Part shown: in pieces, positions 35,913 to 48,240 of the stretch | Numbering within the stretch: the stretch's first letter is position 1 | How the letters are laid out: every line of letters starts with the position of its first letter | NCBI GenBank assembly: GCA_016630905.1 | Contig: WBMQ01000013.1 | Location: 1,178,001 to 1,242,000 of the forward strand | Origin: Capillidium heterosporum | Taxonomy: Eukaryota > Entomophthoromycota > Entomophthoromycetes > Entomophthorales > Capillidiaceae | DNA: 64,000 bases | Reading direction: 5' to 3' | Notes under the pieces: model-generated | What the model was told of the DNA's origin: nothing | The model's database searches: none | What the model saw: only the letters and a program-made list of their open reading frames with translations | Made by a program: the position numbers and the translations under genes

Positions 35913-38421
35913 TTAATAGGGAACCGGTCCAACCCTAATGATCCCTCTATCCGCTTTACTCTTATTCTTCCTACTCTTTAGGAGCAACCGTACCGCATGC
36001 TTGTAAGCTTTGAACCCGCCTTCTCTAATGACAGTAATTAAGTTAGCCGCTTTACCTTTAGTTAGGTGCTCCAAGTTCTCTACTATCTCATTTAAATCAA
36101 ACTCTTTGGCATCTTCGTCGCTATTTTCAACATCAGTACTACTATTCACCTTATCAACCTTGAAAAACTTTTCCAAAAATTTGATTTGACTCGGGGAGGC
36201 GACCTGTCGCCTCCAGCTGGCATTCTTGTAAGCGATGCGGATGGTGTCAGAATAGTTTTTGGTCAAAAAGGTCTCGGTAGCTTTAAGGACTAGCTCCAAA
36301 CTGTCGGCGTGGATGGGCAGATTGTAGGACTTTGTGAATGGGATTCCGTTACTCAGCATTATGGAGACGGGTAGCTTACGTCGAAACTTGGCTACAAATG
36401 TACCTATTAAAAATTAAGTACAAGCAGACTGATTTTTAAACAAAAACTGGGTTACCGTCGTCAGAGACCTCAATCCTGGCTTGGCCTTCTTTGAAGTTGA
36501 GGACAAAGATGCCTGGCTTGACATTGACCCATTCAAACTTGGTAAATTCTTGGATATTCCTAGAGTTCTCGTCAACCACCTTCGTAGGTAGATCGTTCAA
36601 GGTTGGATAGTGCTTGAGCTTGACCGCTTTGATGGCAGGTGGTACAAACACTTTCTTAATATCCTTAGGAACTTTCTCCTTAAAGTTGATGTCATCGCTT
36701 ACTGATTCTACCAAACTTTTATCTTTGAACTGCAAATCGTAATCCAAGCCCAATAGGGTAGGTACTGTACATAGAGATTTGTCTTTGATTAGATCGACAA
36801 AGTCTAGTATGAGGCAGTCCGATTTGTCAGGGTGATGGCGCATGCCCCTACCTAGCATCTGCTGGTACAGCGGTTTGGATCGGGTAGGTCGGGCCATAAT
36901 GATACAGTCGACTACTGGCAAATCTTAATTGAAGGGTTAATGGCTATAAATAAAGATTCATATACCTAATCCCTCTGTTAAAATAGCTATCGAGGATAAG
37001 TGGTTAGTTTAAATGAACATAGTTGATGCCGAATTACTGCAGTTGATCAGGATGTCCACCTCTCTCCTACGAAACATATTTAGGTAATCAGTGCGTAAGT
37101 CGGCTGGCGTTTTGGAAGTGATACACTTGAAGTTGTACCCAAATCTCTGGAATGTCTCGGCCAGGTGGTTGACGTGATCGATATTGACGGCGAATATCAA
37201 CGTAGATTTCCTATCAGCTAAAAATATAAGTACTTAGCCACTATTTAAAAACTACAAGCCAGCTTTTGAAAGGTATGAGCAATCAACTCGTTGCGTTGTG
37301 GAGTATCTACGGTCTGAGCGAGCTGAATCTGAGCAAAATCCTCCCTAGTACCTTTGACATCTGATAAATCAACCTGGGTTCGAATAGTTGTAACCTTCAG
37401 ATCGCATAACCTAGTGGAAGTTAATAAATACCTTCGCTGATTAAAAAGCACCATTTCTCTTTGACCATGTCGAAAAAGTCTTTGTGATAAGAGATGTAGT
37501 CGAAGATAGGAAACAGGCCTAAGCCGTCGTGCCTCCTCAAAGTTGCCGAACATCCCCACAAGAATATTGGATACTTTAAGAGCTTAGCATCTTGTAAGCC
37601 ACTTAGATCTTTGATGTCGCTGGTCGCTGAAGAATGTCTTATCAAGCCAAAATGCTTCAGTATCTTGTTATAAGTTGATGCTGTCGCATGGTGCGCCTAA
37701 AACATTAACCATATGCTCATCTACAATTGCTTACTTCATCGATAATGATCAACTTGAATAGCTTTGGATCAAATTTTTCCAATCGTGTTGAGTTGGAGTA
37801 ACCTAAGGTCTGTACGCTTGCAACAACAACATCGGAGTTACCAACATCGCAGTTGTTGGTCCCACGTTCAAGTCCTATCCTCTGCAATCTTCTATATCAA
37901 TAAATTTGAAAGGAAATATATAATTTACTAGATTGGGATGGAACCTTTTTAAAGTCTCTATCGCTTGGAACAGCAACTCCTGTCTGTGGGCTAGTATCAA
38001 AGTTTTTGTAGCTAAAGGTGTCGGATTAGGTACTTTGGGTATCAAGTTTGCCATAACTACCTTTAAAGTTGAGTTTTAGCATTCGTTTTGTTGCATTAAA
38101 TGTTTACCGTCTTTCCAGTACCTAATGATATAATGGATTTAGCTTGAAAAATAATGAATTTAGGTTACCTACTGGTAGTGAGACAACCTGCCTATAGACT
38201 CCTTCCTTCAACTTATCCAAGCAAGCTTCTATACATTCTTCTTGATAGGGTCGTAGTTTTAAATTCGATACATCTTGGTTGAGTTTGACATTTGTTTTCA
38301 AACTGATACTTCGAATTCCATTATTCTTTACTGTAAATAGGTGAAAGTTTGAATTGGATGATGTTGTTGACTTGAATAGGGTATATTTATTAGCTATGTT
38401 GAACCTTCCAAAAAATCTCAT
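35913..38421 (-). CDS. IRC3: Mitochondrial DEAH-box helicase Irc3
   Basis: Irc3 is a superfamily 2 DNA branch-migration helicase of mitochondria needed for mtDNA upkeep. The start gives MRFFGRFNIANKYTLF, a basic presequence. About nine short introns are removed. Motifs in order: LRPYQEECI (Q-motif region), VVSLPVGTGKT (motif I), LILAHRQELL (Ia), VVVASVQTLG (Ib), IIIDEAHHATA (II, DEAH), GCSATLRRHDG (III), STLIFAVNIDHV (IV), INCTILTEGLDLPVVD (V) and QMLGRGMRHHPDKSDCLI (VI), then a long C-terminal extension. Two junctions need care: the acceptor before RIGLERG is the third AG, and KEKW-LCDLKV uses a gtgctt donor. With those the frame is open and no base has to be skipped. Confidence 0.92.
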
Positions 38422-38735
38422 GTTCCTAAGCTCTATAGTTCAAATGTAACAAAAGTAAATTCAAAAGCCTTCAAATTGAAATTTTCAAATCTGAACTCAG
38501 AAAAAGCTGAAAAGCAGTGCAAATTCAAATTTATATACCATATGGTGGCTATATCCAGTATGTAAATAACAGATAAATTAAATATACTAAAACTACATAT
38601 ATAAAATATACCAAAAATAATATTTTATTCTTAGAGATTAGTTAAATATAAGTAGGTTATCTAAGTCGAGGTTAAAAGAAAAACGGTCACATGTAAGGAA
38701 CTATAGGAGAACAAACGGTTACCAAAACAAGCTGC
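38422..38735. other. Intergenic region IRC3 / ABCC
   Basis: About 300 bp, AT-rich, containing the IRC3 promoter and the 3' end of the transporter gene. Nothing else seen. Confidence 0.5.
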
Positions 38736-41700
38736 TCATTCATTGACAGGGGTGGGGGGAGCTACAAAGACCTCAGAGAGACCGGGGTGGTGGTCATCAT
38801 CCTCAACCTTCTTACCATCCGCAGCAGCTTTAGCCTTTCTCTCGTCAGAGGCTTGCTGGGCAATTTCCCTCAATTTGGCAGCAGTAACCTCGCCAGTTTG
38901 ACTGACTAAGGAAGCGAAATCGCCATCTGGTTTGTTGAGTAGCTTGATGGGCTCGTCAAACTTCCATTACTCTACCGCCATCCATAACAAGTACCTTGTC
39001 ACTTTCGATGAATGGTGTTAAGACGATGGGCGATAGGTGAGTACGGTCATATCGGAGAAGTTGGCCTTGATAGCGTTCTGGATGAGCAGATCGGTAGCCA
39101 TATCAATGGCAGCGGTGGCTTCATCAAGAACGAGGACCTTGGTCTTGGAGAGTACGGCACGGGCGATACAGAACAGCTGACGCTGGCCTAATGAGAAGTT
39201 CTTGCCGTTCTCAATGACTTCAGAGTCGAGCTGGTTGGGCATCTCTTTGATCTTATCAGCCAAGTGGACGGCGTTGAGGGCCCTCCAAATCTCTTCATCC
39301 GAGCACATGTTGAAGGGATCCAAGTTGGAACGGATGGAACCTACAAAGAGGACTGGTTCCTGGGGGATGATGGCAATCTTCGTACGCAAGTCCTTCAAAC
39401 CAATCTTAGCGATGTCGACACCATCAATCAAGATTTGACCTTCAGCAGCCTCGACGATACGTAAAAGTGAGATGAGCAAGGTAGATTTTCCAGAACCGGT
39501 ACGACCTACAATACCAATCTTTTCGCTGGGGCGGATGGTAAAGTTGACGTTCTTTAGGACGTTGACACCGAACTTGTGGTATCTCAAAACGATGTTCTTG
39601 AACTCGATGACACCTTCAGATGGCCAGGAGCCGGGAGGCTTGGTTTCGGGGATCTCATTGGGGGCTTCCTCAGGGATCTCATGACCGTAGTAAACAAGCT
39701 GACCAACACTTCCCATCTGAGCCTGTACGTCCCCAAGCATTCGAACGGTCCACTGTAAGAACACCAGCATCTGCAGTGCGTTGGAAAGAGCGAGACCGGC
39801 AGTTGAAGCAGCTTGGACTGGGTTAGTACGGTCGACGAACATTACCAAGAACAAAGAAGTGAAGAATACAATGAAAGAGGATAGAACATCTAGGTAGAAA
39901 GCCGTCCAGGTCTTCATGGTCTGTAAGGCGTACAAGCTCTCGTGATTTCTGTCCAATAAGTTCAAGTTGATGCTGTCAAACCTGTTCTGGGCATGGTAGG
40001 CACGGATCGAGAAGAGACCTTCCAAAGAGGCTGTCAAGTGGGCATAGGTAGGTGGCTTCGATACGGCCTCAAGTTGCTTCAGCTTATTTTCAGCAGGGGC
40101 ACTGAAGTATACAAAGGACAGTCCGATGATTACTAGGAGGATGGTGGCTACAGCATTTGACCAGTGAACTACGGCAGCAACCAAAACCAAGGCACCGATA
40201 GCGAGAGGGGCATACTGGAGCGACTGCATGAGGGCATCTGGCATGGTATCATCGACGTGGAGCTGATGCTTCGAGAAGGCAGACAAGATACGACCTAAGG
40301 GAGTGGTATCAAAGAAGCTCATTGGGGCGCGCATTACCGAGTTAAACATATCGTCATGCAGAACGTGAGCTTTCTTGGCAGCTTCGTAGGCGAAAGCCAG
40401 ACCTCTAGTCAAGACACCGAAAGTAAATACAGCGGTAAAGGCGGCATAAGCTCCCAGGTAGGCCTTGTCACCGGCTTCGTTGTCACCGAGGTGCATCTTA
40501 TCGGGAATCCAGAAGTTAAGCCAGAAATCGGAGAACAGACGTACACCGTGGACACAGAAGAAGTAGAAGAAGATGGCGACAGTGATGATTTTACCGCTAC
40601 CGGCAGTCAAGTACAGAACGACATCTCTGAAACCCATCTTCGAGGCACTGAGATCTTCGGCGATCAAGGCACCTTTCTTGGCATCCTCTTCTTCCTTGGT
40701 TACCTTGGCGTCGACTGGAGGCTTAACCTCTTCGAGCATCGAATGAACAGTAAGTTCGTTCCTCTGAATGGTGGCGGCGACATCGTGACCGTGGCCCTGG
40801 CCCTGAATAACAGACAACTGATTCTTTTCGATGATGGAGGCGATGGTTGCCTCGGCTATATCGTTGTTATCGGCACGCATCGACAGCTGGCTACGGTCTT
40901 GTACGGAAAGCTGGTTAAGGATCTCGTTGGTGTCGGTATGCTTCTCAGTTGCAGGAGCGTGCTCAATTTCGATCTCATCTCCCTCCTCACCTGAAGCTAC
41001 GTGGCTGTTAATCAACTCCTTGAAGTCCTCGTCGGTCTCCATCAAGTGGTCGTAGGTTCCCATCTTGGCAATCTTACCATCCTTCATGACTATAACGCGA
41101 TCAACCTGAGGCAGGTACTGGAGGGCATGGGTAACGAAGATAACGGTCTTTTCAGCCAACTGTTCTTTGATACACTGTTCGAAAATATGACGACCTACAT
41201 TTTGATCGACAGCACTGAGAGGATCGTCAAGGAGGATAATGTCGGCGTTGTTGTATACGGCTCTTGCGAGAGAGACACGCTGCCTCTGACCACCAGATAA
41301 GTTGGAACCGCGCTCAGCGATCTCAGACTGGTCACCAGCGATTAAAAGAGTCAAATCCCTTTCGAGGGCGCATACTTTGATAGTCTTCTGGTAATGCTTC
41401 TCGTTGAACTCGCTACCGAAAGTAATGTTATCTCTCAAAATCATGTTGAGGAGCCAAGCTTCTTGAGGAACGTAACTTACACTACCGTAAACCTTTAGTT
41501 TATCACCACCAGTCTGTCGCATCTGCCCTAGGATGGCGGCGAATAAGACTTGACTTTCCGGAACCTACATCACCGACAACGGCTACCAGTTCACCATGCT
41601 TGACTTTGAGGCTGAGACCCTTCAGGTAAGCTGGATATTCATCTGTTTCCTCCCAAGAGAAGTCAGATTCTTCCATGGCAATGGCTAGTTCAGGATGGTC

Positions 41701-42864
41701 TTCCTTGCGGTTTAGATCGTAGCCTTGGATTTCAAGCTGAGTAAAGAAGTCGTTGAGACGCTTGACTGAGAGGACAGATCCAGAGTAGCTTTTTACTGCC
41801 ATGGGAAGCATAAGGAAAGGGTAACGTAAGGTGTTGAAAATGGACAAGATGGTGAAAGTGGTTGCGGGGTCAGGCTTCCTGAAAGTATACCTGTAGGTAA
41901 CAAGCGAGAAAAGGGCAGTCAACACTGGAACGGCAAATACGACGGCAAAGTTGATGGCTTTGAGTTTCATAGTCTGCTTGATGAGATCTACTTCCCTCAT
42001 ACGAATTTCGTTGATCTTCTTGGAGAATGGCTGCTCCCAGGCGTAGAACTTGATCAGTTTGATGGCAGTCAAAACTTCAGACATCAAATGGACACGCAGA
42101 GTAGTGACTTTGGTGTTCTCGACCTGAAGTTGACTAGTCTTTCTACCAAGGAAGAATTGAATAGGCAGCAGGATGATGACAAGACCTAGGGCGGGAAGGG
42201 CAGAGTAACCAATGACCACAAAGGAAAGAACCAAAATCAAAATGGCTTCGACGAAAGCGGACCATAAGAAATGCAGGTTGGTTACAGCTTCGGTAATACG
42301 GGATACATCGGTAGATAGGACATTGATAACTTCACCGGCACCGCCTTTGACACGGAATAGGACCAGAGATTTACGGTATACCAGTACGGTTAGCGAAGCC
42401 TTTACCTGGATAGCTAGACGGGCACACTGGCCGTAAAGCTGGTGAATAGCAACCGAACTGAACAGGGAAGACAACAGAAGGGCTAAGGCGAACATGTACC
42501 CGGCGATTTCGGGCCAACCATTTTTTTTGTCGAGGAACTGTAGGGAAACCTGTAGGAAGTAGTATGCACCCAACCATGTGAACAAGGCCCACACCAGCTT
42601 CCAGATACCAACCAGAATGTAGGCTCTACCGTAGATGTTGTACAAGGCTCTCTTGATAGAGGGGTTTTCAGGTGACCTCTTGACCTCGTCCTTCCAAGCG
42701 TTCTCTAAAGCGTCCCCGTTGATACCGGCTTGTTCGGTAGTCGCCAACTTCAAAATTATCGACTTGAGATCGGTCTTCAGCAGCATGCTAACCAGTGGGA
42801 AAACCCACAGGTAGACCCAATCGGATAGGAAGAATAGACCCTTTAGCTCGAAGGGCTTGGACAT
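38736..42864 (-). CDS. ABCC-family (MRP/Yor1-like) ABC transporter, four +1 frame skips
   Basis: Full-size ATP-driven exporter of organic anions or drugs; two membrane domains and two nucleotide-binding domains, no introns. TMD1 covers about residues 70-380; NBD1 has VVGDVGSGKSSLI (Walker A), NLSGGQRQRVSLARAV (signature) and ADIILLDDPLSAVD, with Asp in place of the catalytic Glu as is usual for ABCC NBD1. After an acidic linker and TMD2, NBD2 has GIVGRTGSGKSTLL, FSLGQRQLFCIARAV and VLVLDEATAAID. The zero frame breaks four times: 41541 (ATT.C.GCC, giving SSLIAAILGQM), 39032-39035 (before the H-loop AHRL), 39010 (ATT.C.ATC, giving LNTIIESDKV) and 38961 (GAA.G.TTT, giving VMEFDEP). Each needs one base skipped; with all four the gene is 1,375 codons and ends APPTPVNE. 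Strong codon bias argues for an active, well expressed gene. Confidence 0.93.
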
Positions 42865-44558
42865 CGTAGAATAGTAAAATTAAAAATATATTTGGAAAGA
42901 GGAGTTGGGAGTTTAAATACTGTTATTTCCTTGTAAAAACTACTCCAGAAATTGGTAGGAAAGTAGCTTTCTTTAGGGTTAACCTTGTAATAAAGTGGCT
43001 AAGGAAGTTTCCTTATTTAAGGAAATTATTTTGACCCTTTAACTTGAAACTTATTGGCTCAGCTATTGGGAACAAGTTGATCGTTTCGCAGACTTGTTTA
43101 CAGTTCGAAAGAATTATCCTATCAGAACCTTTAGAAGTTGAGAGGGTAAGTTTTAATTTAGGAATTGGTTATCATTTGTTCTTTCAAAGTTTATAGAATT
43201 AAGGTTTTCTAATTTAGGATTGCAATCCGGTTCCAACAAACTAAAACCATTAAAACAACAATAAAGCTGGGTGCAAGTCCCTATTGCGTTTCCCCAATAT
43301 GTCCTAGTTTTAGGCGGTATTGGGATTTTACCATGTCCTATGATTTATTGGTCGTTGTGGTCGCATTTGATGCGGTGAATTGGAGCCCAGAACTCTGAAA
43401 AATGAACCCACTATTAGCATAACTTCAACCTGGAAATCTAAACTTTAAAATAGGAGATTGGGCAGGTCCCTATTGTGTACCGTTTGGGTGGAGAAATAGC
43501 AAAGAACCTGGAGAAGGCTCCCTAATCAATTGGAGTTAGATCATCGTGGAGTCACGTGGTGTAAAGATCCCCTTATCAGTGTCCTTGCATGTTTTGTCGA
43601 GTTTAACTATTATGACAGTTCCTTCCGATCTTAGCGAGCTTCATAGAAAGAGCTGGCTCTACTTCTCCCTTTACCATCTAACCTAGTACAGTTAACTTTT
43701 ATTAGCTTTCCAAATATTAATTAATGTTTCTAACAACCTAGTACGGGCATACCTTTAACTATATGGTGGTATATTGCCTTAATTGCATATGATTATACAT
43801 TGGTAATTATAGGAACAATCAGTTTTTAAATTTTTTGAATGGATTCTTGGAATATCAAGCAAGCTTTACTAATAGAATCGTCCTAAAGGATAGAATTAAG
43901 CTGTCCACCTAATCTAACAAGGTATATTAAGCCCAAGAAATTGTAATATTAAGTTTTAGTTAAAGTTTATCGAAATTGCTTAGATGAGTTCAAGAATAGT
44001 ATTGTCTTTGAAGTAGAAAGCTTCAGTTTTCTTGGCTGTTTGTAAAACATGGTTAATCAGAAAATCTAAAGTATGGGGAAACTTGAGAATTTTTGCCAAT
44101 TGATAAAATCACTATACCTAGTAACATAGTATCCCTATTAATATAACTTACAATTAAATAGCACTGTATGTCGGTCTGAATGGACTTGGCTAGTAAATGT
44201 CTTTGTTCAAGTTTAAAACTTGGTTTATTGAATTTCAGCCTGTACAATATTTACTTTCATTTTAATATTAAATATACATTAATTAATTGGTAGGCATACT
44301 TGATATGTAGTTATATGGTTTAAACTCAAAAAGGCACTTGATCTATAGCTCTTTCAAGAAATTATAATTATCAACACCTAAATCTAGCTAACATGTGTTA
44401 TATATTCATACCAATCTGCTTTATAAACCTGTGCTACTAATGCATTTATACCTTTAGTCAAAAAGCCACTCTATGACGACATCAAGTAAACGTAAACTTC
44501 TGACTAAACTTTAGGCACCATCAACACCTCCTTCATAACCATCTTACAACACAACACA
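42865..44558. other. Divergent promoter region ABCC / GID8
   Basis: 1.7 kb. GC-richer at 43250-43700, with a direct repeat GCAAGTCCCTATTGCGT at 43273-43289 and GCAGGTCCCTATTGTGT at 43462-43478 and a CACGTG E-box at 43553-43558. No gene supported; these may be control sites for the transporter. Confidence 0.5.
43553..43558. promoter_or_regulatory. CACGTG E-box
   Basis: Palindromic bHLH-type site about 690 bp before the ABCC start and 1 kb before GID8. Single site, function inferred only. Confidence 0.3.
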
Positions 44559-45340
44559 ATGTCAAGTCCAATAGAAAATTCCATCAGCTTTGAAGATTGG
44601 CAGAAACAATTGTCAGAGATAAACATCGACAAAAAGTATTCTATTTAAAACTTTAAACTAAATCCATCATTTAGGGAATTAAATGAACTTGTTATGAATT
44701 ACCTAGTAATTGAAGGATACCGAGATGCAGCCGAGACCTTCAGCAATGAGGCCAACGTCAAAAGTGAAGATGATTTTGATTTTATGCAGGAGCGTATGGC
44801 TATCCGCAAAGCAGTAGCAGCTGGAAACATCCAGGAAGCCATCGAAAAGGTAAACGATATCAATCCAGAGGTAAAATTTAGAATTCCTTTTATACTATTT
44901 CTAAACCTATTTTTCAGATATTAGATCTCAACCCAACTTTATACTTCCACTTGCAACAGCAGAAACTAATTGAGCTTATCCGTGAGAAAAAAACTAAGGA
45001 AGCTTTGTTATTCGCACAGGAGGAGTTGGCGCACCGAGGCGAAGAGAATCCAGAACTTTTAGTCGAGTTGGAACGCACCATGCTGCTGTTAACCTTCAGT
45101 ACCTTTGAAAAATGTCCAGTTACCGAACTTTTGGATCGAAGCCATCGTGAAAAGGTAGCTTCTGAGTTGAACGCTGCTATTTTGAACTCGCAAAGCCGCA
45201 AAAATGATCCCTTGCTGATATCGTTAGTTAAACTTATGGTGTGGGGGCAGCGTAAATTGAATCATGTGCTCAAATATCCTAACGTCGAAGACCTTATCAC
45301 TTGCCAGCTGAAACAGGAGTCTGATATGGAAGAGGAGTGA
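44559..45340 (+). CDS. GID8: Gid8, LisH-CTLH subunit of the GID/CTLH ubiquitin ligase
   Basis: Gid8 is the scaffold that joins substrate receptors and RING subunits in the GID ligase, which degrades gluconeogenic enzymes. Three exons. MSSPIENSISFEDWQKQLSEI is followed by LisH (ELNELVMNYLVIEGYRDAAE), CTLH (MAIRKAVAAGNIQEAIEKVN, then YFHLQQQKLIELIREKKTKE) and CRA regions (ERTMLLLTFSTFEKCPV...LLDRSHREKVASELNAAIL). Order, spacing and the total of roughly 230 residues match human GID8/TWA1 and yeast Gid8. Introns lie after DKK (about 44640-44675) and after NPE. No frame anomaly. Confidence 0.95.
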
Positions 45341-46363
45341 AGGTATTTTGGCTTTTATACTTTGCATTGACTATTTTGTAAGATTTTATGAGGCCTTGGT
45401 TTGAGTTGTTGATATTTGGATATTTTGCATAGCTTTATCGGTACTTTGGCTTTGGTACTGTATTATGTCATATATGTCTCCATTCTATGCTTTAATTTCA
45501 ACGCTCTGATCCCAAATCTTCAATATGTACTTACAAAGTAAACTTTAATGAATTATTGTAAGTTGTTTTAAGTAGATATTGTATTCCATTCATTTTATGC
45601 ATAGCATTTAACAAATATTTTTATAGTGGTTATTAACACTTGGTAGTTCTGATCCAACCTTAATTGCTTAGATAAGCACATACCAACTACTTTAAACTTC
45701 ATTAAGCATCAACATCCACTACACCATTTTTCTTCAATAAATACTTTTGAAATTGCATTTCAATTTTAGGTTTGTATATTGCCTTTCTACAACTTCATAT
45801 TCAGCTGATTAGTAACATCTTTCTATCTTTTCGATACTTGATATGTTAAAAACAGTAACAAAATAACTTCACCTTATCGAATGTACTTTGTAATACTCCA
45901 TCTTAAAAGCTATCAATATACTGTATCTTGCTATGTATTGGAAATATAGTGATCAATTGCTATATTGAAAAGCATATTCTTTAGATCTTTTACTACAGTT
46001 CATAGCAGAGTATTTTATAACCCAGTTTCCTGCCAGAACTATATTCATAAACATGTGTCCATCATAAAATGGATGTAAATTCCATAGCTACTTGCTTTGA
46101 AGTCATATGTCCGACTAAGATTGTTGAACAGCCCAGCAAATCTATAGATAGGTAGTTAAACATCTTCAGATTTGTACCAAATAAAAGGCATGGTTAGTTC
46201 CAAAATTGATAAATGACGTCTCCTGAATCAGGTGGGGTGAAACTTACAAACAATTCTACTGCCCATCATGGCATAAAAGCTACTTTCCAAAATATACAAG
46301 CCTTTCATCTTATCAAGAGTCTCCTAGTCTAAGTATTCCATCAACAGCAGCCCAAAATAAAAA
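45341..46363. other. Intergenic region GID8 / enoyl-CoA isomerase
   Basis: 1 kb, AT-rich; no gene supported. Confidence 0.5.
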
Positions 46364-47247
46364 ATGACCAGCAAGTTTACTTCAATACCACACCCCTACC
46401 TCCTCCAAGATAACCAAACAGTAGTCTGTGAAGTTTCTATAGATAAATATGCTTACATAATGCGCCTAGTCAACAAGGGCAACAACTTCAATCCAAAGAC
46501 TTGTAAAGCTATGCTGCAAGCCTTGAATGACATAGAAGCCGACTATTTAAATCTGGTCTCCAAAAGCAAACAAGTATCGTTACCTGGGGCTTTAGTAGTG
46601 ACGGGTATCAAACATGTATTTAGTAGCGGTATGGATATCTCTATATTCTTCAGTGGAGATCCTCAAGACGAATCGTTAAAATCGTACCAAGACCTACTTT
46701 CCAAGTTGTTGGCGTTTAAGTTGCCTACTATAGCTGCTATAAATGGACATGCTTATGCGGCCGGTTGGGTAAGTTTACTTTTAAAATTTAACTAATAATT
46801 TGGTATTAGGTATTCGCATCAGCCTTCGATTATAGGGTTATGCGATCGGACAGAGGTTTCATCTGCATGGTAACTTGAACTTTCTAGCTACCTTTACTAA
46901 TTTTCGCCTAATAGAACGAAGTTGATATGCCTTCAGCTATTTCACCAGCCGTATTTGCAGTTGTAAGATGCAAATTCCCCAACCACAGCACTTTAAAAGT
47001 TATGTTCCAAGAAGGTAAGAAGTTCAACGCCAAGGAAGCACTTGAGCTAGGTCTCGTCGATAAAGTAGCTGATGGCGACCAAGTATTTTTATCAGCTGTC
47101 GCGTGGGCCCACCAACTTTCTTCCAAAGTTGTCAAGTCGACGGAAATTTATTCGTATTTGAGGATGGAGTTGTATAGAGAGGCAGTTGATGCGTTAAAGG
47201 TCTATGATTTAGGATATATGTCTCATCAAAAAAATCCCAAACTTTGA
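46364..47247 (+). CDS. Enoyl-CoA hydratase/isomerase family protein, probably peroxisomal
   Basis: Crotonase-fold protein, closest in pattern to delta3,delta2-enoyl-CoA isomerases of fatty-acid breakdown. Three exons with introns inside AAGW-VFASAFDY and after FICM. Visible motifs: the TGIKHVFSSGMDI oxyanion-hole segment, LAFKLPTIAAINGHAYAAGW (second backbone amide), FICMNEVDMP, and FNAKEALELGLVDKVA. The last residues NPKL form an SKL-like peroxisomal targeting signal (PTS1 variant PKL). The Glu of NEVDMP is where the isomerase catalytic or binding acid sits in related enzymes. Dehydratase or hydratase activity cannot be excluded from sequence alone. Confidence 0.87.
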
Positions 47248-47731
47248 TACTGTGGCTTGGGTTTAGTTTTTTAATAAACGATTGTGGATAGGTTAATTGT
47301 AGGTATGTGCTTCACTTACTATAGTTTTATAAAATATTTTTAGGATATTTTCAAGGTAAGAGCATCTATAGGTAACCGTGGTTAAGACAGATATACAGTA
47401 GTGTTATAGTGGTGTATCTTTTCATTTTCATATGGTAAAATAAGATACGCTAGGATTGAAATACTATGTAGTTGGTTTAGAAGCCTTTATTTACTATCTT
47501 AAACCCATATTTCAACCACTCTAAGTTAAATTTCTGTAATATACCAAGGAAGAAACCAATATACTATAGCTAAAGGCGTAGCAAGTACCTGCATAAGTGA
47601 ACTATTCCACAAGCTTCAATAGTTTATTTTAATAGCGCTACTCAACGTAGTCATAATTTCCTTCTACAGTCTGATAATCCTAAATACTATCATTCGTCGT
47701 CCAACAAACACAAGATGGCCTTTGCAAAATT
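47248..47731. other. Convergent intergenic region
   Basis: About 480 bp between two converging 3' ends; nothing recognised. Confidence 0.5.
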
Positions 47732-48240
47732 CTACAACTTCTCCAAATCCTTGTTCGCTTCCTTAATCTTTGGCAAGAAATCAGCCAATCTACCATACAA
47801 ATTTTTCAACCCTACCATACTTTAAAAATAGTAAATAAAAAAGTTACCTTCGTCATCAATTTTAAATGGTTTCTTCACTTTGTTGACATCTTCAATTAAC
47901 TTGGAGCTAGTTTCTTCCTGTTCCTCCTCTTCCAATTCGCAATCTTTTATCTGCTGTAAAAGTTCATACTTGTATTCAGCAGCCAGTTGATCCTCTTCGA
48001 TATCTTCCAAGTCAATAGGTTCTAAAGCTATGCCTTCTTCCAGCTGCAAAGTCTCTAACTTTTCAACTTCAGGTTCCTTTGGCTTTTGCAATATTGTTAA
48101 AGTCTCTTGAAATATTCATATGGATGAGCAAGGTTTTATATAAAAGATTGTTACCTGTTATCGTCTCAATATTTTCATCCTTTAAACTTTCGTTAACTTT
48201 GATTTCTTTGACTTCTTTTTCTATTTTCTCTTGCGACATG
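47732..48240 (-). CDS. Small acidic protein, NOPCHAP1-like
   Basis: Three exons give about 125 residues: a Lys/Glu-rich start (MSQEKIEKEVKEIKVNES), a very acidic middle (EDIEEDQLAAEYKYELLQQI, CELEEEEQEE) and a C-terminal helix KNLYGRLADFLPKIKEANKDL. The FLPxxxxAN.xL tail resembles NOPCHAP1 (human C12orf45), a client adaptor that links NOP58 to R2TP in box C/D snoRNP assembly; this is a motif match only. The first intron was placed from gtaaca to a late CTGAAG acceptor; otherwise one base would have to be skipped (AAT.A.TTG), but the intron keeps frame and is simpler. Confidence 0.5.

Noticed and set aside
37870-37935. Frame loss in IRC3 after FHPNL
   Set aside because: The third AG (gcag) as acceptor gives LRIGLERG and keeps phase.
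48060-48190. +1 skip AAT.A.TTG in the NOPCHAP1-like gene
   Set aside because: A longer intron with acceptor CTGAAG keeps frame; not counted.
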